A stretch of 64,000 bases of DNA from DASRBN01 sp035294305. GTDB lineage: Bacteria > Chloroflexota > Ktedonobacteria > Ktedonobacterales > Ktedonobacteraceae. The translations under genes and the position numbers were made by a program. Positions 15,628 to 24,721 of the stretch are shown in pieces (within the stretch, counting starts at the first letter, position 1; every line of letters begins with the position of its first letter). The DNA is taken from positions 1 to 64,000 of the forward strand of contig DATGLD010000046.1 of assembly GCA_035294305.1 (NCBI GenBank), written 5' to 3'. Under the pieces are notes generated by a model that worked only from the letters and a program-made list of their open reading frames with translations, was not told the origin of the DNA and searched no databases.

Positions 15628-17397
15628 ATGCTATTACGTATTCGGAAAATTACAATTGGGTCGTATGGACTGTGCGCTATCGCGTTGATTGCTCTGGCCG
15701 TCATACTCCGGGTGGTGCTGATCGCTCTCGGCTGGCCCCAGCACAATAGCGATGAGTCAGTTATGGGCTTGATGGCCCTTCACATCGCCACCCGGGGTGA
15801 GCTTCCCATCTTTTTTTATGGGCAGTCTTATATGGGAGTGATTGAGGCCTATATGGCTGCGGCGCTGTTTCACCTGTTCGGCCCCTCAGTTTTCACCCTG
15901 CGACTCGTTCCATTGCTTTTCTTCACCTGTTTCCTGGCCTGTATGTACCTGCTGACCAGCCTGCTCTATTCAAAGCAACTGGCGCTGGTGTCGTTGGGGC
16001 TGCTGGCGCTTGGCTCAAACATCGTGCTGCAAACAGAAATCGTCGCGCTCGGCGGTTATCCTGAAATGCTGGCATTTGGCGCGCTGGGATTTTTGCTGGC
16101 CGGCTGGCTGGCGCTCGCCAATCATCAGTTTGCCTCGGATCATCGCCGCTGGCGTTTCTCTCTCTGCTATGCGCTGTGGGGACTGGCCATGGGCCTGGGC
16201 ACCTGGAGCGATTACCTTTTCGTCGTATTTGTGTTCACCTCCGGCTTGTTGCTGCTGGTATGCTGCTGGCGTACCCTGCTGTCTATCAGAGTATGGCCTT
16301 TCCTGCTGCTCGGCCTGCTTTTAGGACTGCTGCCTGTGATTATCTTCAACATAACCAATCCGGCGCAGAATTCGTTGGTTACGCTCTTGAGCCTGCACAG
16401 CAGAGATCACAGGCTGTTATTGCTGCCTCACCTCTTTGGGCGCTATCCATATGAAGCCAGCATTGCCGGAACCTTGTTAGTGAGTCTGCCTTCCATAACA
16501 GGCGCGCCCCCGTTATGCTACGACTCTAGCCTGATCCTCTACGGCCTGGCTACTGTCAATGCATTCCAATGCTTGAACGCGACATACAACGCCTGGCAAG
16601 AGTGCTTTACCCTGCTCTGGAGCGTCTTTTTGCTGATCTTGTGGGCCATTGCCGTGCTGCAAACCCTTGTCATCCTTAACCGTCTCAGGCGACTCACTCC
16701 CCGGCGCGAACGACCGGCTGAAACGAAGCGCGAGATCATACGCCACTTCATCCGCCTGGCGCTGCTTTTGAACGCGGCCCTTTTCTTCATCCAGTTCGTC
16801 CTCAGTCCCGTCGCGGCAGTCTATCCAACCAACGCGCGTTATTTAACTGGCCTGCTCGTCTCTACGCCTGCCGTGATTGCTCCGCTCTGGAACATATGGT
16901 TTGAAAGCGAGAAACCGGCGGCAGCCGGCAGTAATCAAGATTTGCGGCGATTTAATGCCGACCGGTTGATGTTTCTCATAGGAAGAGCCATTCTCCTGTT
17001 TGCCGCGCTGGTTCTCCTCTGGGGCAGCATCAGCGTCTTTCGAGATATACCGACCATCCAGGCCAGCCGTGAGCAAGAGGACTCGCTGGTGCAAAACCTC
17101 CTGCGTATCCACGCCACCCATATCTATACCGATTACTGGACATGTTATCGCCTGGCCTTTGACAGCAACGAGAGCATCACCTGCGTTGTGCTCGACCAGT
17201 ACCTCTACCGTGGCGACCACGACCGCTACCCGGCCTACGACGGGCCCGTCATGGCCGATCCGCGCGCGGCCTACGTCTTCGTGCCCAACGCGCCCAATGC
17301 GCCCCAGATTCCAGATGTCGAGCGCATGGCCGCCACGAAGGGCATTCGCTTGCGCCGGTTTGCTTTCGATGGTTGCGTGGTCTTACAACCTGTATAG
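15628..17397 (+). CDS. GT-C family membrane glycosyltransferase (PMT/ArnT-like)
   Basis: 589 residues, roughly a dozen transmembrane helices. The first external loop carries NSDESVMGL (Asp42-Glu43), the acidic pair typical of GT-C enzymes that use polyprenyl-phosphate sugars, followed by FYGQSYMGVIEAY. Members transfer sugars to lipids or proteins on the outer face of the membrane. A soluble C-terminal domain ends the protein. No good ribosome site precedes ATG 15628. The next gene encodes a paralogue of similar layout, so the pair may act in one cell-envelope or exopolysaccharide pathway, possibly under the neighbouring kinase; this link is inferred. Confidence 0.8.
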   Translation: MLLRIRKITIGSYGLCAIALIALAVILRVVLIALGWPQHNSDESVMGLMALHIATRGELPIFFYGQSYMGVIEAYMAAALFHLFGPSVFTLRLVPLLFFTCFLACMYLLTSLLYSKQLALVSLGLLALGSNIVLQTEIVALGGYPEMLAFGALGFLLAGWLALANHQFASDHRRWRFSLCYALWGLAMGLGTWSDYLFVVFVFTSGLLLLVCCWRTLLSIRVWPFLLLGLLLGLLPVIIFNITNPAQNSLVTLLSLHSRDHRLLLLPHLFGRYPYEASIAGTLLVSLPSITGAPPLCYDSSLILYGLATVNAFQCLNATYNAWQECFTLLWSVFLLILWAIAVLQTLVILNRLRRLTPRRERPAETKREIIRHFIRLALLLNAALFFIQFVLSPVAAVYPTNARYLTGLLVSTPAVIAPLWNIWFESEKPAAAGSNQDLRRFNADRLMFLIGRAILLFAALVLLWGSISVFRDIPTIQASREQEDSLVQNLLRIHATHIYTDYWTCYRLAFDSNESITCVVLDQYLYRGDHDRYPAYDGPVMADPRAAYVFVPNAPNAPQIPDVERMAATKGIRLRRFAFDGCVVLQPV

Positions 17398-17611
17398 AAG
17401 ACCCCGCGGAGGACACTCTCTCCCTAACACTTTTTGGCCCGAACAAGTGGTGGTCGCCCTCACCTGGGGGTTCTATTGGAGCCCAGGAAGTACCACGCGT
17501 GGTTACCGGCGACATCTGGCAAAGTTCTTCATAGTATAAGCTAGATAAAAGTAACTACTCAGGGCCTCTCGTCGTCTGTAGTCCATATACAGAGTTTTTA
17601 GGAGCAGAATC

Positions 17612-19585
17612 ATGGCGACAACAGGACAGGCACCAGGCGCTGTCCCTATAGAACAACTCGTGGCTTCCACAACCACTTTAAGCCGGTTTAGCAGGTTAAA
17701 GCTGCTTTACTCTCCTGTATGGCTTCTATGGTTTTGTTTTCTGCTCGCGATTCTGACGCGGGCCTGGTTGATCGTGCATACAAATGGCACCATGGCCGGT
17801 GACGAGATGATGGTAGGGCTGCAGGCCGAGCATATTTTACAGGGCGAGCGCCCCGTCTACTACTACGCCCAGCCGTATATGGGTAGCCTGGAAGCCTATT
17901 TAGCCGCGTTCATTTTTCTGTTTACGGGTCCTGCCGTCTGGGCTATGCGCCTGGAAACCATTCCCATGAGCCTGCTGATGGTCTATCTTGCCTGGCGCTT
18001 CGCCGGCTCCCTGGCCGAAACCGCGCATCTTTCCAATCGTCTAAAAACGACGTTCATGACCATCGCCGCCCTGATAGCCGCTTTCCCACCTCTCTATGAC
18101 ATGGCTGAGGAGATGCGCGTACAGGGAGGGTATATGGAAGCGTTTATTATTATGCTCTGGCTGCTCTTTTGCGCGTTTCGCCTGACGCAGCGCCTGAGCC
18201 AGCGAGCGCCCTTGCGTGAGATCGCCTGGCGCTGGGCCGGCATTGGCTTCCTCGTCGGTCTGGGTTTCTGGATTGATCCGCTGATTGTGTATGCCTGCGC
18301 AGCCATCGCGGTCTGGATCGGTGGCTATTTTGTCTTAGCGCTGTCCAGGCCCGGCAGTGAGGATGCCGCGCAATCATGGCGTGAGCTTATCGAAGCCGGC
18401 ATACTCATAGTCTATGCGCTGCCTGCTGCGCTGGTGGGTTTTCTCCCCGGCATTATCTGGGGGCTGCAAAATCATTGGGCAAATGTGTTCTACCTCCTGC
18501 GTGGGGGAACGGCAATCTCCGGCAATCGCCTGGTGATGATCAGGGAAGTAGCACAACAGTATGTCACCTGTATTGTTCCACGAGCGCTTGGCGGGTCCTT
18601 GCCGACGCAACAAGATGTGACGGTCGCGCACCCGCATCTTGTGACCTTCGGGCTGTTTGTTGTGTGCGCGGCTATTGCGCTAGGAGCAGGTGGGCTCTTA
18701 TTCGCCAGGCTGCACCCGGTATTTATGAGCGTCAGGCAGCTCACCCTGCTACCTATGATCTTCATTTTCTGCGCATCTATTATCTTCTGTGTCACCCCTA
18801 ACGCTGCCGCCGCGCTCGGAATCGGCCCCAACACTGTACCGGCGCCATGTGGTCCTTATGATGGCGCCGGGCGCTATGTGGTGCCACTGGTGGACGCGCT
18901 GCCATTTCTGCTTGCCACGCTCATCATTTTCCCCGGCCTGATCCTGCTCGAAAGGCAGCGCGGGCAATCGACGCAGGTACCCGAGCAAGGACCGGGACCA
19001 GCCTTGTCCCTACAGCATACAAATGCCCTGCCTGTGCGTAGATTCGCTTCTTCAAGAAAATTGCTCACATTCCTCTCAGCCGGCCTGTTAGTAGTGCTGG
19101 CCGTCTATTTCGTTTTCCAGGGGATTGCCTACGCGCAGGCCGACCCGAACTATACCTTCCAGGCTACCGGCTGCCGCTCGCGCAATCCAACAAACGTTGA
19201 TCCTATTGTGAACTACCTCAAGAGTGAGCATATTCACTACGTCTGGGCAACCGGTTGGGTTGGAGATCATATCACTTTCGAGACCGATGGTTCTATTGTG
19301 GCGACGCAACCTAATGGGCGCATTGCGGCCAACGATGAAGCTTTGCTGCATGCAGATCGTGCCAGTATGCTGCTCTTGGATTGGCACATCGATCCTCAGC
19401 CAAATTTCTTGCAGGTGTTAGATGCCAATCATGTCACCTACCGCGTTGCGCGTTTCTACTCCGCTCCCGGCGTTGACGCGGTAATTGTGACTCCGCTGAA
19501 TCGCACTCTTTCACCATCTGATCGCACCTTTGCCACACTGTTTGGGCGCGTGTTTGATCCCTGCCTGCCGGGACAGACCATCTAA
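17612..19585 (+). CDS. Second GT-C family membrane glycosyltransferase
   Basis: 657 residues, multi-helix membrane protein similar to its upstream neighbour: MAGDEMMVGLQAEHIL (Asp64-Glu65) then YYAQPYMGSLEAYLAAF. AGGAG precedes ATG 17612. The first residues (TGQAPGAVP) and an internal stretch near 460 (GPGPALSLQ) are encoded by half copies of the CTGTAGGGACAG repeat, which therefore contributes both the N-terminus and a loop. The C-terminal ~150 residues form a soluble domain. Substrate unknown; same family mechanism as the neighbour. Confidence 0.78.
   Translation: MATTGQAPGAVPIEQLVASTTTLSRFSRLKLLYSPVWLLWFCFLLAILTRAWLIVHTNGTMAGDEMMVGLQAEHILQGERPVYYYAQPYMGSLEAYLAAFIFLFTGPAVWAMRLETIPMSLLMVYLAWRFAGSLAETAHLSNRLKTTFMTIAALIAAFPPLYDMAEEMRVQGGYMEAFIIMLWLLFCAFRLTQRLSQRAPLREIAWRWAGIGFLVGLGFWIDPLIVYACAAIAVWIGGYFVLALSRPGSEDAAQSWRELIEAGILIVYALPAALVGFLPGIIWGLQNHWANVFYLLRGGTAISGNRLVMIREVAQQYVTCIVPRALGGSLPTQQDVTVAHPHLVTFGLFVVCAAIALGAGGLLFARLHPVFMSVRQLTLLPMIFIFCASIIFCVTPNAAAALGIGPNTVPAPCGPYDGAGRYVVPLVDALPFLLATLIIFPGLILLERQRGQSTQVPEQGPGPALSLQHTNALPVRRFASSRKLLTFLSAGLLVVLAVYFVFQGIAYAQADPNYTFQATGCRSRNPTNVDPIVNYLKSEHIHYVWATGWVGDHITFETDGSIVATQPNGRIAANDEALLHADRASMLLLDWHIDPQPNFLQVLDANHVTYRVARFYSAPGVDAVIVTPLNRTLSPSDRTFATLFGRVFDPCLPGQTI
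17624..17651. repeat. Half copy of CTGTAGGGACAG repeat at the start of a glycosyltransferase gene
   Basis: GGACAGGCACCAGGCG followed by CTGTCCCTATAG, the reverse-oriented half element. It encodes residues ~5-13 of the second GT-C protein in frame, including GQAPGAVP, the same peptide as in the kinase linker. Confidence 0.7.
18987..19015. repeat. Half copy of CTGTAGGGACAG repeat inside the same glycosyltransferase gene
   Basis: AAGGACCGGGACCAGCC followed by TTGTCCCTACAGC. It is read in a different frame from the N-terminal copy, giving GPGPALSLQ in a loop between hydrophobic segments. Confidence 0.6.
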
Positions 19586-19645
19586 TTTCAGGCGGGCTAG
19601 ACGCTTCATGCAAGAGGAGACCCGCATCTATGAAGAGCCGGGGGA

Positions 19646-20092
19646 TCACAACTCCTCACTATCGATGTAAATTGTGACCGGGCCATCGTTCAGCAAGTCG
19701 ACATGCATATGCGCGCCAAAAACGCCGTCCGCAACTCGTAGTCCATAGGAGGCAATGGCTTCTTTGAAGTGTTCGACCAGCGGCTCGGCCAGCGAAGGAG
19801 GGGCGGCACCAGTAAAGCTAGGGCGGCGTCCACGCTGAATATCCGCGTAAAGAGTAAATTGAGAAACCACGAGTACCTCTCCGCTGATATCCAGTAGAGA
19901 GCGGTTCATCTTGCCCTCGTCATCGCCAAAGATGCGCAAGTGCACGATTTTATCGGCCACGATTTTGACCTGGGCTTCAGTGTCGTCGCGGCCCACTCCC
20001 AGCAGGACCAGCAAGCCTGGACCTATCTGGCCCACGACCTTTCCGTCTACCGTGACACTGGCATGATTGACGCGCTGCAATAACGCTCTCAT
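19646..20092 (-). CDS. dtd: D-aminoacyl-tRNA deacylase
   Basis: 148 residues from ATG 20092, preceded by AAAGGA on this strand. The longer frame upstream has no homologous look and is rejected. Family signatures are complete: MRALLQRVNHASVTVDG at the start, the catalytic SQFTLYAD strand, and the cross-subunit cis-proline motif in NDGPVTIYID. The enzyme frees tRNA mischarged with D-amino acids (and glycine on tRNA-Ala), a proofreading function in the cytosol. Length is standard. Convergent with the glycosyltransferase gene. Confidence 0.95.
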   Translation of the reverse strand: MRALLQRVNHASVTVDGKVVGQIGPGLLVLLGVGRDDTEAQVKIVADKIVHLRIFGDDEGKMNRSLLDISGEVLVVSQFTLYADIQRGRRPSFTGAAPPSLAEPLVEHFKEAIASYGLRVADGVFGAHMHVDLLNDGPVTIYIDSEEL

Positions 20093-20201
20093 ACTATCGT
20101 CCTTTAGCTTTTTTGTTTTCTCCAGTGTAGCACCGGCGAATGAGTAGAAGCAATGACGAATTCTACCCACCTTTCCCGGTCGCCAGCCGATAAGGCTCAA
20201 T

Positions 20202-20232
20202 GTCCTGAGCCGGCTCAGGACGTTGTTTTTTC
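20202..20232 (+). terminator. Possible terminator, perfect 20-bp palindrome plus T-rich tail
   Basis: GTCCTGAGCC (20202-20211) pairs perfectly with GGCTCAGGAC (20212-20221) with no spacer bases, and GTTGTTTTTT follows. The orientation would stop rightward transcription, for which no obvious source gene is adjacent, so its target is uncertain. Confidence 0.4.
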
Positions 20233-20283
20233 GCCATAAACCCCTTTTATTTCGTATGTTTGTTTCATGAAGCGAGAACCTCT

Positions 20284-20400
20284 TGGAGGGCGACTACCAG
20301 GGTGCCTGAGATACAACCGGGAGGGCGACCACAAGGGTACGCCCTTACCAGGACCAGGACCTCGTCTCATAGTAAGGGCGTACCCTTGTGGTCGCCCTCC
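20284..20400. repeat. Dispersed inverted repeat, GGAGGGCGACCACAAGGG family (full element plus partial copy)
   Basis: Perfect 29-bp arms at 20320-20348 and 20372-20400 with a 23-base loop. A degraded extra copy of the left arm lies at 20284-20302. It ends 9 bases from the stop codon of the membrane protein gene that follows on the minus strand. The same arm recurs at 25841-25914 with 34-bp perfect arms. Confidence 0.9.
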
Positions 20401-20408
20401 GTGCTGGG

Positions 20409-21182
20409 TCATACCGGGCCCGGGTTTTGCGCGTACTTCACGATGCCCAGAAAAACGGGTAGATTAGGCACTTCTGTCACCTTCACCCTTGCGAAGTTTG
20501 AATTCTGCCCAATCTGTTTGACGATGAGGAAGCCGCGTTGCAGGATGATTGGCTGTACCATGTTCCAGGGGAGGATGCCTCTACCATTGCCGATACCCTG
20601 GGTATTGACGGTCAACGGACCAAAAGAGAGGGTATTCCCGGCTTTAAAGGCTTGTAGTGCCTGGGGCATGTGACGCCTGACCACCTCCGATTGCACCGTC
20701 GATCCAAGCGTATTTATGTACTGGATGGTGTTGCTAATCTTGAACCTCGCGCCATCGCTGCGCACCAGCGTGAGCGTATAGGAGACCGTGCCATAACTAC
20801 CTTTACGCGAGATGAAGAAGACTTGCGCGACCTGGTCATAGCGGATGACATCCAGCGCTTTGCCTTTGGCGCGTATCAACCCCTCAGTGAAGGTGTAGAC
20901 GCGCAAGTTGGAGTCTATTATCCCCCGGATAGCATAAACGACGGCGACAAAAGGAAGCACGACGAACACATAAACGATCCAGCCTGTTTGAAGGATTGCG
21001 ATAAGGATTGCGATATCGACAACGATGGCCGCAATGGTCATGCCGATAATAAAGAGTGGATTGGTAAGACGAGGCTTGTAGACCCCCGTCAATGCCCCTA
21101 AATTGTACACTCCGGCCTGCTGCTGCACTTCGAATGGTAAAGGTTGCTGAAAGGTGTTTGCTTGCAATGGTTGTTGAATCAC
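20409..21182 (-). CDS. Membrane protein with two helices, probably DUF6585 family
   Basis: 257 residues from GTG 21182, preceded by AAAAAAGGAG. A Gln-rich N-terminus, then two adjacent transmembrane helices (~45-65 and ~68-88), then a cytoplasmic PH-like beta-rich region with a YTFTEGLIRAKG strand and a SYTLTLVRSDGARF strand. The layout resembles the DUF6585 family known from Chloroflexota and actinobacteria; I recall this rather than can prove it. Function unknown. The 3' end lies against a repeat element. Confidence 0.55.
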   Translation of the reverse strand: MIQQPLQANTFQQPLPFEVQQQAGVYNLGALTGVYKPRLTNPLFIIGMTIAAIVVDIAILIAILQTGWIVYVFVVLPFVAVVYAIRGIIDSNLRVYTFTEGLIRAKGKALDVIRYDQVAQVFFISRKGSYGTVSYTLTLVRSDGARFKISNTIQYINTLGSTVQSEVVRRHMPQALQAFKAGNTLSFGPLTVNTQGIGNGRGILPWNMVQPIILQRGFLIVKQIGQNSNFARVKVTEVPNLPVFLGIVKYAQNPGPV

Positions 21183-21299
21183 AGCATTCTCCTTTTTTAG
21201 ATGTTTGAAGATTCCTCTAGAATAAGCTAATGAAGAGTGTAGCTAAACTGGTCGGTGTTGTCAATTTTTCTGAGGCTTTTTTGATAGAGGTAATGGACG

Positions 21300-21347
21300 C
21301 GGGGCCGATGAAATCGGCGGTGGGGGCGATCAATCGGCCCCTACGGA
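21300..21347. repeat. TAGGGGCCGATT-family repeat overlapping the acpS stop codon
   Basis: GGGGCCGATGAAATCGGCGG followed by GGGGGCGATCAATCGGCCCCTACGG. On the minus strand the GTAGGGGCCGATT part supplies the TAG that ends acpS at 21341-21343. Related to the element at 3755-3832. Confidence 0.65.
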
Positions 21348-21844
21348 TGTTGTGCCTGAATAGCCACCGCCACGGCAATCGAAAAAGCATTGAGGTCGGC
21401 AATGCTGACATCGAAGGCGCTGATGCCGAGCAGTTCGGCGCGGCGTCTGGCATTGCCATGGAGCGTGACGGTGGGGCGTCCGCTGCGCAATTGTACGATT
21501 TCCATTTCGCGCCACGCAACACCGTGAAGGCCGGTGCCAAGCGCCTTGCTGATAGCTTCTTTGGCGGCAAAGCGACCGGCCAGGCGCGTCGGCTTGCCGC
21601 GGCATTGGCGCACCTCCATCTCGGTGTAAACGCGTTTGAGGAAGCGCTCGCCGTGACGTTCGTAGACCTTGCGGACGCGATCCACCTCGATGATATCGAT
21701 GCCAACGGCAACGTTTACCCCTTGCGTTGGGATCAGTGGCGCGGGCAAGCCAGCTTTCCCACGTGGCCCGAACAGCCAGTCAGGAATCTCTACTCCCGGC
21801 TGGCGAACCAGCGGCGTAAAAAGCATCGGCAAATCGTCGTCCAT
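21341..21844 (-). CDS. acpS: Holo-[acyl-carrier-protein] synthase
   Basis: 167 residues from ATG 21844, which has GTGAGG six bases upstream; a GTG four codons earlier is the alternative. After a ~45-residue N-terminal extension the AcpS fold begins: VGIDIIEVDRV (catalytic Asp), RFLKRVYTEMEV, and LAGRFAAKEAISKALGTG with the Mg-binding Glu. It attaches 4'-phosphopantetheine to acyl carrier protein. Two oddities: the usual SLSH near the C-terminus reads SIAD, and the TAG stop comes from a repeat element. It follows the UDP-glucose dehydrogenase gene by 42 bases on the same strand. Confidence 0.88.
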   Translation of the reverse strand: MDDDLPMLFTPLVRQPGVEIPDWLFGPRGKAGLPAPLIPTQGVNVAVGIDIIEVDRVRKVYERHGERFLKRVYTEMEVRQCRGKPTRLAGRFAAKEAISKALGTGLHGVAWREMEIVQLRSGRPTVTLHGNARRRAELLGISAFDVSIADLNAFSIAVAVAIQAQHP

Positions 21845-21886
21845 TGTGTACCTCACTTGTTGCAGTGCGCCAGGGCGACCTTACAC

Positions 21887-24721
21887 CTATTTCCCCTCAC
21901 CGGGGCCAACTATTGATTGCTGTTGTATCAGGCTCGTGCTATCGCCTGATGGCAATACCGAGGGAGCGGGACCTGTAGCCCGCCCAATACCGCGATAGAC
22001 GAAGCCGAGGCGGCCCATCTCTGCCGGCTCGTAAATATTGCGGCCATCGATAAGGACGGGACGGTGCATGGTGGCGCGAATCTGGAGCATGTCGAGCGAC
22101 TTGAACTCGTTCCACTCGGTAACAATGACCAGGGCGTCCGCGCCTTCGGCAACTTCATACGCGTTCTGGCAGAATGTAATCATATCCATGCGTATGCCCT
22201 CGCGCTCAAGCGCCTCGCGCCCGGTCTGCATGGCGACGGGGTCATAAACGCGCACCTCGGCTCCCTGGCTCGTAACCCAGCGAATGATGTCAACCGAAGC
22301 CGCTTCGCGCATATCATCGGTGTTGGGCTTGAAGGCCAGGCCGAGAATGCCGACGGTGCAGCCGCGCAGGGAACCAAGAATAGAGGTCAGCTTCGTTACG
22401 ACGAGGCGGCGCTGATCATGGTTGATATCCATGACAGCGTGCAGCAGTTGTGGATGCAGACCCGCTTCATCGGCCATATGTGCGAGGGCGCGCACGTCCT
22501 TCGGGAAACAGTTATGGCTGATCAGTCCCGACGATGCGATCAGCGTTCCCGTACTCGTCTCCATACTGTAGACGGTCGTTTCAACGTCTTTATGCTCGAC
22601 TTCGCGCACAGTGAGCGTCGCGAATGCGCCATGACGATTGTAACCATGCGGCTGTATATGGCGTTGATAGTCCGCCAGCAGCGCCTCTATTTGCGCGAGA
22701 CGCTTGCCGCCAAAAGCTTCTTTGAGCGCGCTTATCTGCTCGTAGCCGCTCACCCTCAGAATATACGCCTCTCGTTTCGATTTGTTCATCCAGCGTGTGT
22801 GAAGAGAGGGGATAATTCCTAGCGTTTGCAGCAGCAGCGCCATCCCATCCGCCAGCGCCTTGCTGGCCGTGGCATATTCGAGCATCAGGTTTTGCTCATT
22901 CTGCACAGTCGTAACCGAGCCATCATCACTGAAAGCGCCGCGTATCAATTCACGCCGCAGTTCCGGCGTTACATTGAATGCTAGGCGAGGCAGCGCCTTG
23001 TCTTCCGAGCGCGCGCCGCAGCGCAGGATATCGCGCAGCAGCCAGCAGAAGATGCGTGAGGAGACAAGAGTTGTCAGGGCATTGGTAGAGCGCCGTTCAA
23101 TAAACTTGAGTCCCAGGCGACGCAGGATGCGCTGCACATCGGCGATGTATTCGGCTTCCTGCTCGTGGAGGCTGAATCCTGCCCGCTCGCGTACCGCTCC
23201 GGCGCGTCCCGTATCCTGAGTAATATGGCCTTCCGCGAGATAATAGCCGCATAAACGCAGCAGGTCAGCATCGATTGGAATGACGGCGTTGATCGTGGTG
23301 GCCGCACCCTTAGCCGTGTACAGCTGCAGCTTCTCAGCAGGAACATCGAGGAGTTGCCGCTCGCTCAGGTAGCAGAACAGGCGCAGCGACATCCGGTTAT
23401 AGCGCTTGATATCATGAGGATATTTGAGCATATCCTGTGGTATAGCGGCAGAGAAGCGCTCATACTGATCGCTAAAGCTGTTATCGATGGGCCTGACATA
23501 GACATCAGCCTCCAGCGGGGTATTCGCCAGCAGTTCGACCAGGTTGACGGCTGTGGCCTGCTCGACGGCGGGCAACTCGCATAAGGCGAGCAACTGATCT
23601 CCCGGTACAACCGCTTCAGCCGACAAGATATTGAACTGTTGATCCTTGTAGACGATGACCGGATGGTCGGCGGTCACGCGAAGCACTCGCCCCATGCTGG
23701 TATTGATCTTTACCATCTTCCCTTTATAGGGTCGCCGTGTGATGGCTTTTACATCGGCAAGGGTAGATCGTCCTGTCTCTAAATCAAAGGCCAGCACGCG
23801 CTGATCTTCCGGTTGCAGCAGTTCTACAGTATCGCCCTCAAACGGTTTGCCGCTTTTAGCAAACAACTTATCGAAGCGCTCCGCTGCCACATTGGGACTG
23901 TTCAAGGCGAAGACCGTTTCACCGGCCTCAAAGCAACTGCCGCCATAGCCCAAACCTGCATCCAGGAACGCCCGCCCGATGCGCTTATCATAGCCCATAC
24001 CCGCGGCCACTTCCTTCACATCGGCGCCGAGACGTTCGCAGATTTGCGCAATCTCGTTAATGAAGGATATCTTGGTGGCGAGAAATGCGTTAGAAGCATA
24101 TTTGATCATCTCGGCGGTATAAAGGTCGGTGATGACCGTGGGAGCGCGCAGCGGCAAATAGAGCGTCGCGACCTGGCAGGCGGCATCGTGATCCGCTGAA
24201 CCCAGCACGACGCGATCAGGATTCTGGAAATCTTGCACCGCCGAGCCCTCACGCAAGAATTCGGGATTGGAGACGACCGCGAACGGGACATCCGGGCGTT
24301 TCAGATTCTTACGGATGATGCGCGAGACCACGTCGCCACTGCCTACAGGAACGGTACTTTTGTTGATGATGATGGCGTAATGATCAAGTTCTTCGGCAAT
24401 GCCACGCGCCGCGCTTTCGACGTAGCGCATATCCGCGCCGCCCTGGCTGGTGCCGGTGGGAGTGTTGACGGCAATAAAAATAAATTGGACATTGTCCAGC
24501 CCCTCGCTATAACTGGTAGTAAAATGCAGGCGCCCGGCACGCACGTTGCGCTCGACCAGTTCTTCCAGGCCCGGCTCGTAGATGGGGAGAATACCTTGTC
24601 TGAGACGCTCAATTTTCTCCGCAACAATATCAACGCAGGTGACGCGATTGCCCATGTCGGCAAAGCAGGTACCCGTCACCAATCCTACATAACCTGTTCC
24701 AATTACACAGATATTTGCCAC
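21887..24721 (-). CDS. UDP-glucose 6-dehydrogenase precursor split by an intein
   Basis: 944 residues as translated. Residues 1-262 and 738-944 join to a normal 469-residue UDP-glucose/GDP-mannose dehydrogenase: N-terminal Rossmann motif GTGYVGLVTG, then the active-site string GGS-CFPKDVRAL interrupted exactly before the catalytic Cys. The spliced enzyme oxidises UDP-glucose to UDP-glucuronate (4-electron, NAD-dependent) for envelope polysaccharides. The start is GTG 24721 with GAGGAG upstream; the preceding MBL gene ends in TAA directly abutting it, so translation is probably coupled. Without splicing the enzyme should be inactive because the catalytic Cys is the +1 splice residue. Confidence 0.95.
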   Translation of the reverse strand: MANICVIGTGYVGLVTGTCFADMGNRVTCVDIVAEKIERLRQGILPIYEPGLEELVERNVRAGRLHFTTSYSEGLDNVQFIFIAVNTPTGTSQGGADMRYVESAARGIAEELDHYAIIINKSTVPVGSGDVVSRIIRKNLKRPDVPFAVVSNPEFLREGSAVQDFQNPDRVVLGSADHDAACQVATLYLPLRAPTVITDLYTAEMIKYASNAFLATKISFINEIAQICERLGADVKEVAAGMGYDKRIGRAFLDAGLGYGGSCFEAGETVFALNSPNVAAERFDKLFAKSGKPFEGDTVELLQPEDQRVLAFDLETGRSTLADVKAITRRPYKGKMVKINTSMGRVLRVTADHPVIVYKDQQFNILSAEAVVPGDQLLALCELPAVEQATAVNLVELLANTPLEADVYVRPIDNSFSDQYERFSAAIPQDMLKYPHDIKRYNRMSLRLFCYLSERQLLDVPAEKLQLYTAKGAATTINAVIPIDADLLRLCGYYLAEGHITQDTGRAGAVRERAGFSLHEQEAEYIADVQRILRRLGLKFIERRSTNALTTLVSSRIFCWLLRDILRCGARSEDKALPRLAFNVTPELRRELIRGAFSDDGSVTTVQNEQNLMLEYATASKALADGMALLLQTLGIIPSLHTRWMNKSKREAYILRVSGYEQISALKEAFGGKRLAQIEALLADYQRHIQPHGYNRHGAFATLTVREVEHKDVETTVYSMETSTGTLIASSGLISHNCFPKDVRALAHMADEAGLHPQLLHAVMDINHDQRRLVVTKLTSILGSLRGCTVGILGLAFKPNTDDMREAASVDIIRWVTSQGAEVRVYDPVAMQTGREALEREGIRMDMITFCQNAYEVAEGADALVIVTEWNEFKSLDMLQIRATMHRPVLIDGRNIYEPAEMGRLGFVYRGIGRATGPAPSVLPSGDSTSLIQQQSIVGPGEGK
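22511..23935 (-). mobile_element. Intein with LAGLIDADG (DOD) homing endonuclease in UDP-glucose dehydrogenase
   Basis: 475 residues, host positions 263-737. It begins with Cys1 (CFEAGETVFALN) and has a block B motif TADH (Thr350, His353), penultimate His736, terminal Asn737 and Cys738 as +1 nucleophile, so all class 1 splicing residues are present. The endonuclease core shows the two helices LLRLCGYYLAEGH (near 487-499) and LIRGAFSDDGS (near 592-602), each with the catalytic acidic residue. Boundaries were checked codon by codon: TGC at 23933-23935, AAC at 22511-22513, TGT at 22508-22510. Confidence 0.95.

Noticed and set aside
20202..20221. 20-bp palindrome considered as an operator for dtd
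   Set aside because: It is 110 bases upstream of the dtd start with a T-rich tail, more like a hairpin of terminator form.
22064..22822. 252-residue plus-strand frame antisense to the UDP-glucose dehydrogenase gene
   Set aside because: No recognisable domain, and the opposite strand encodes a complete enzyme and intein.
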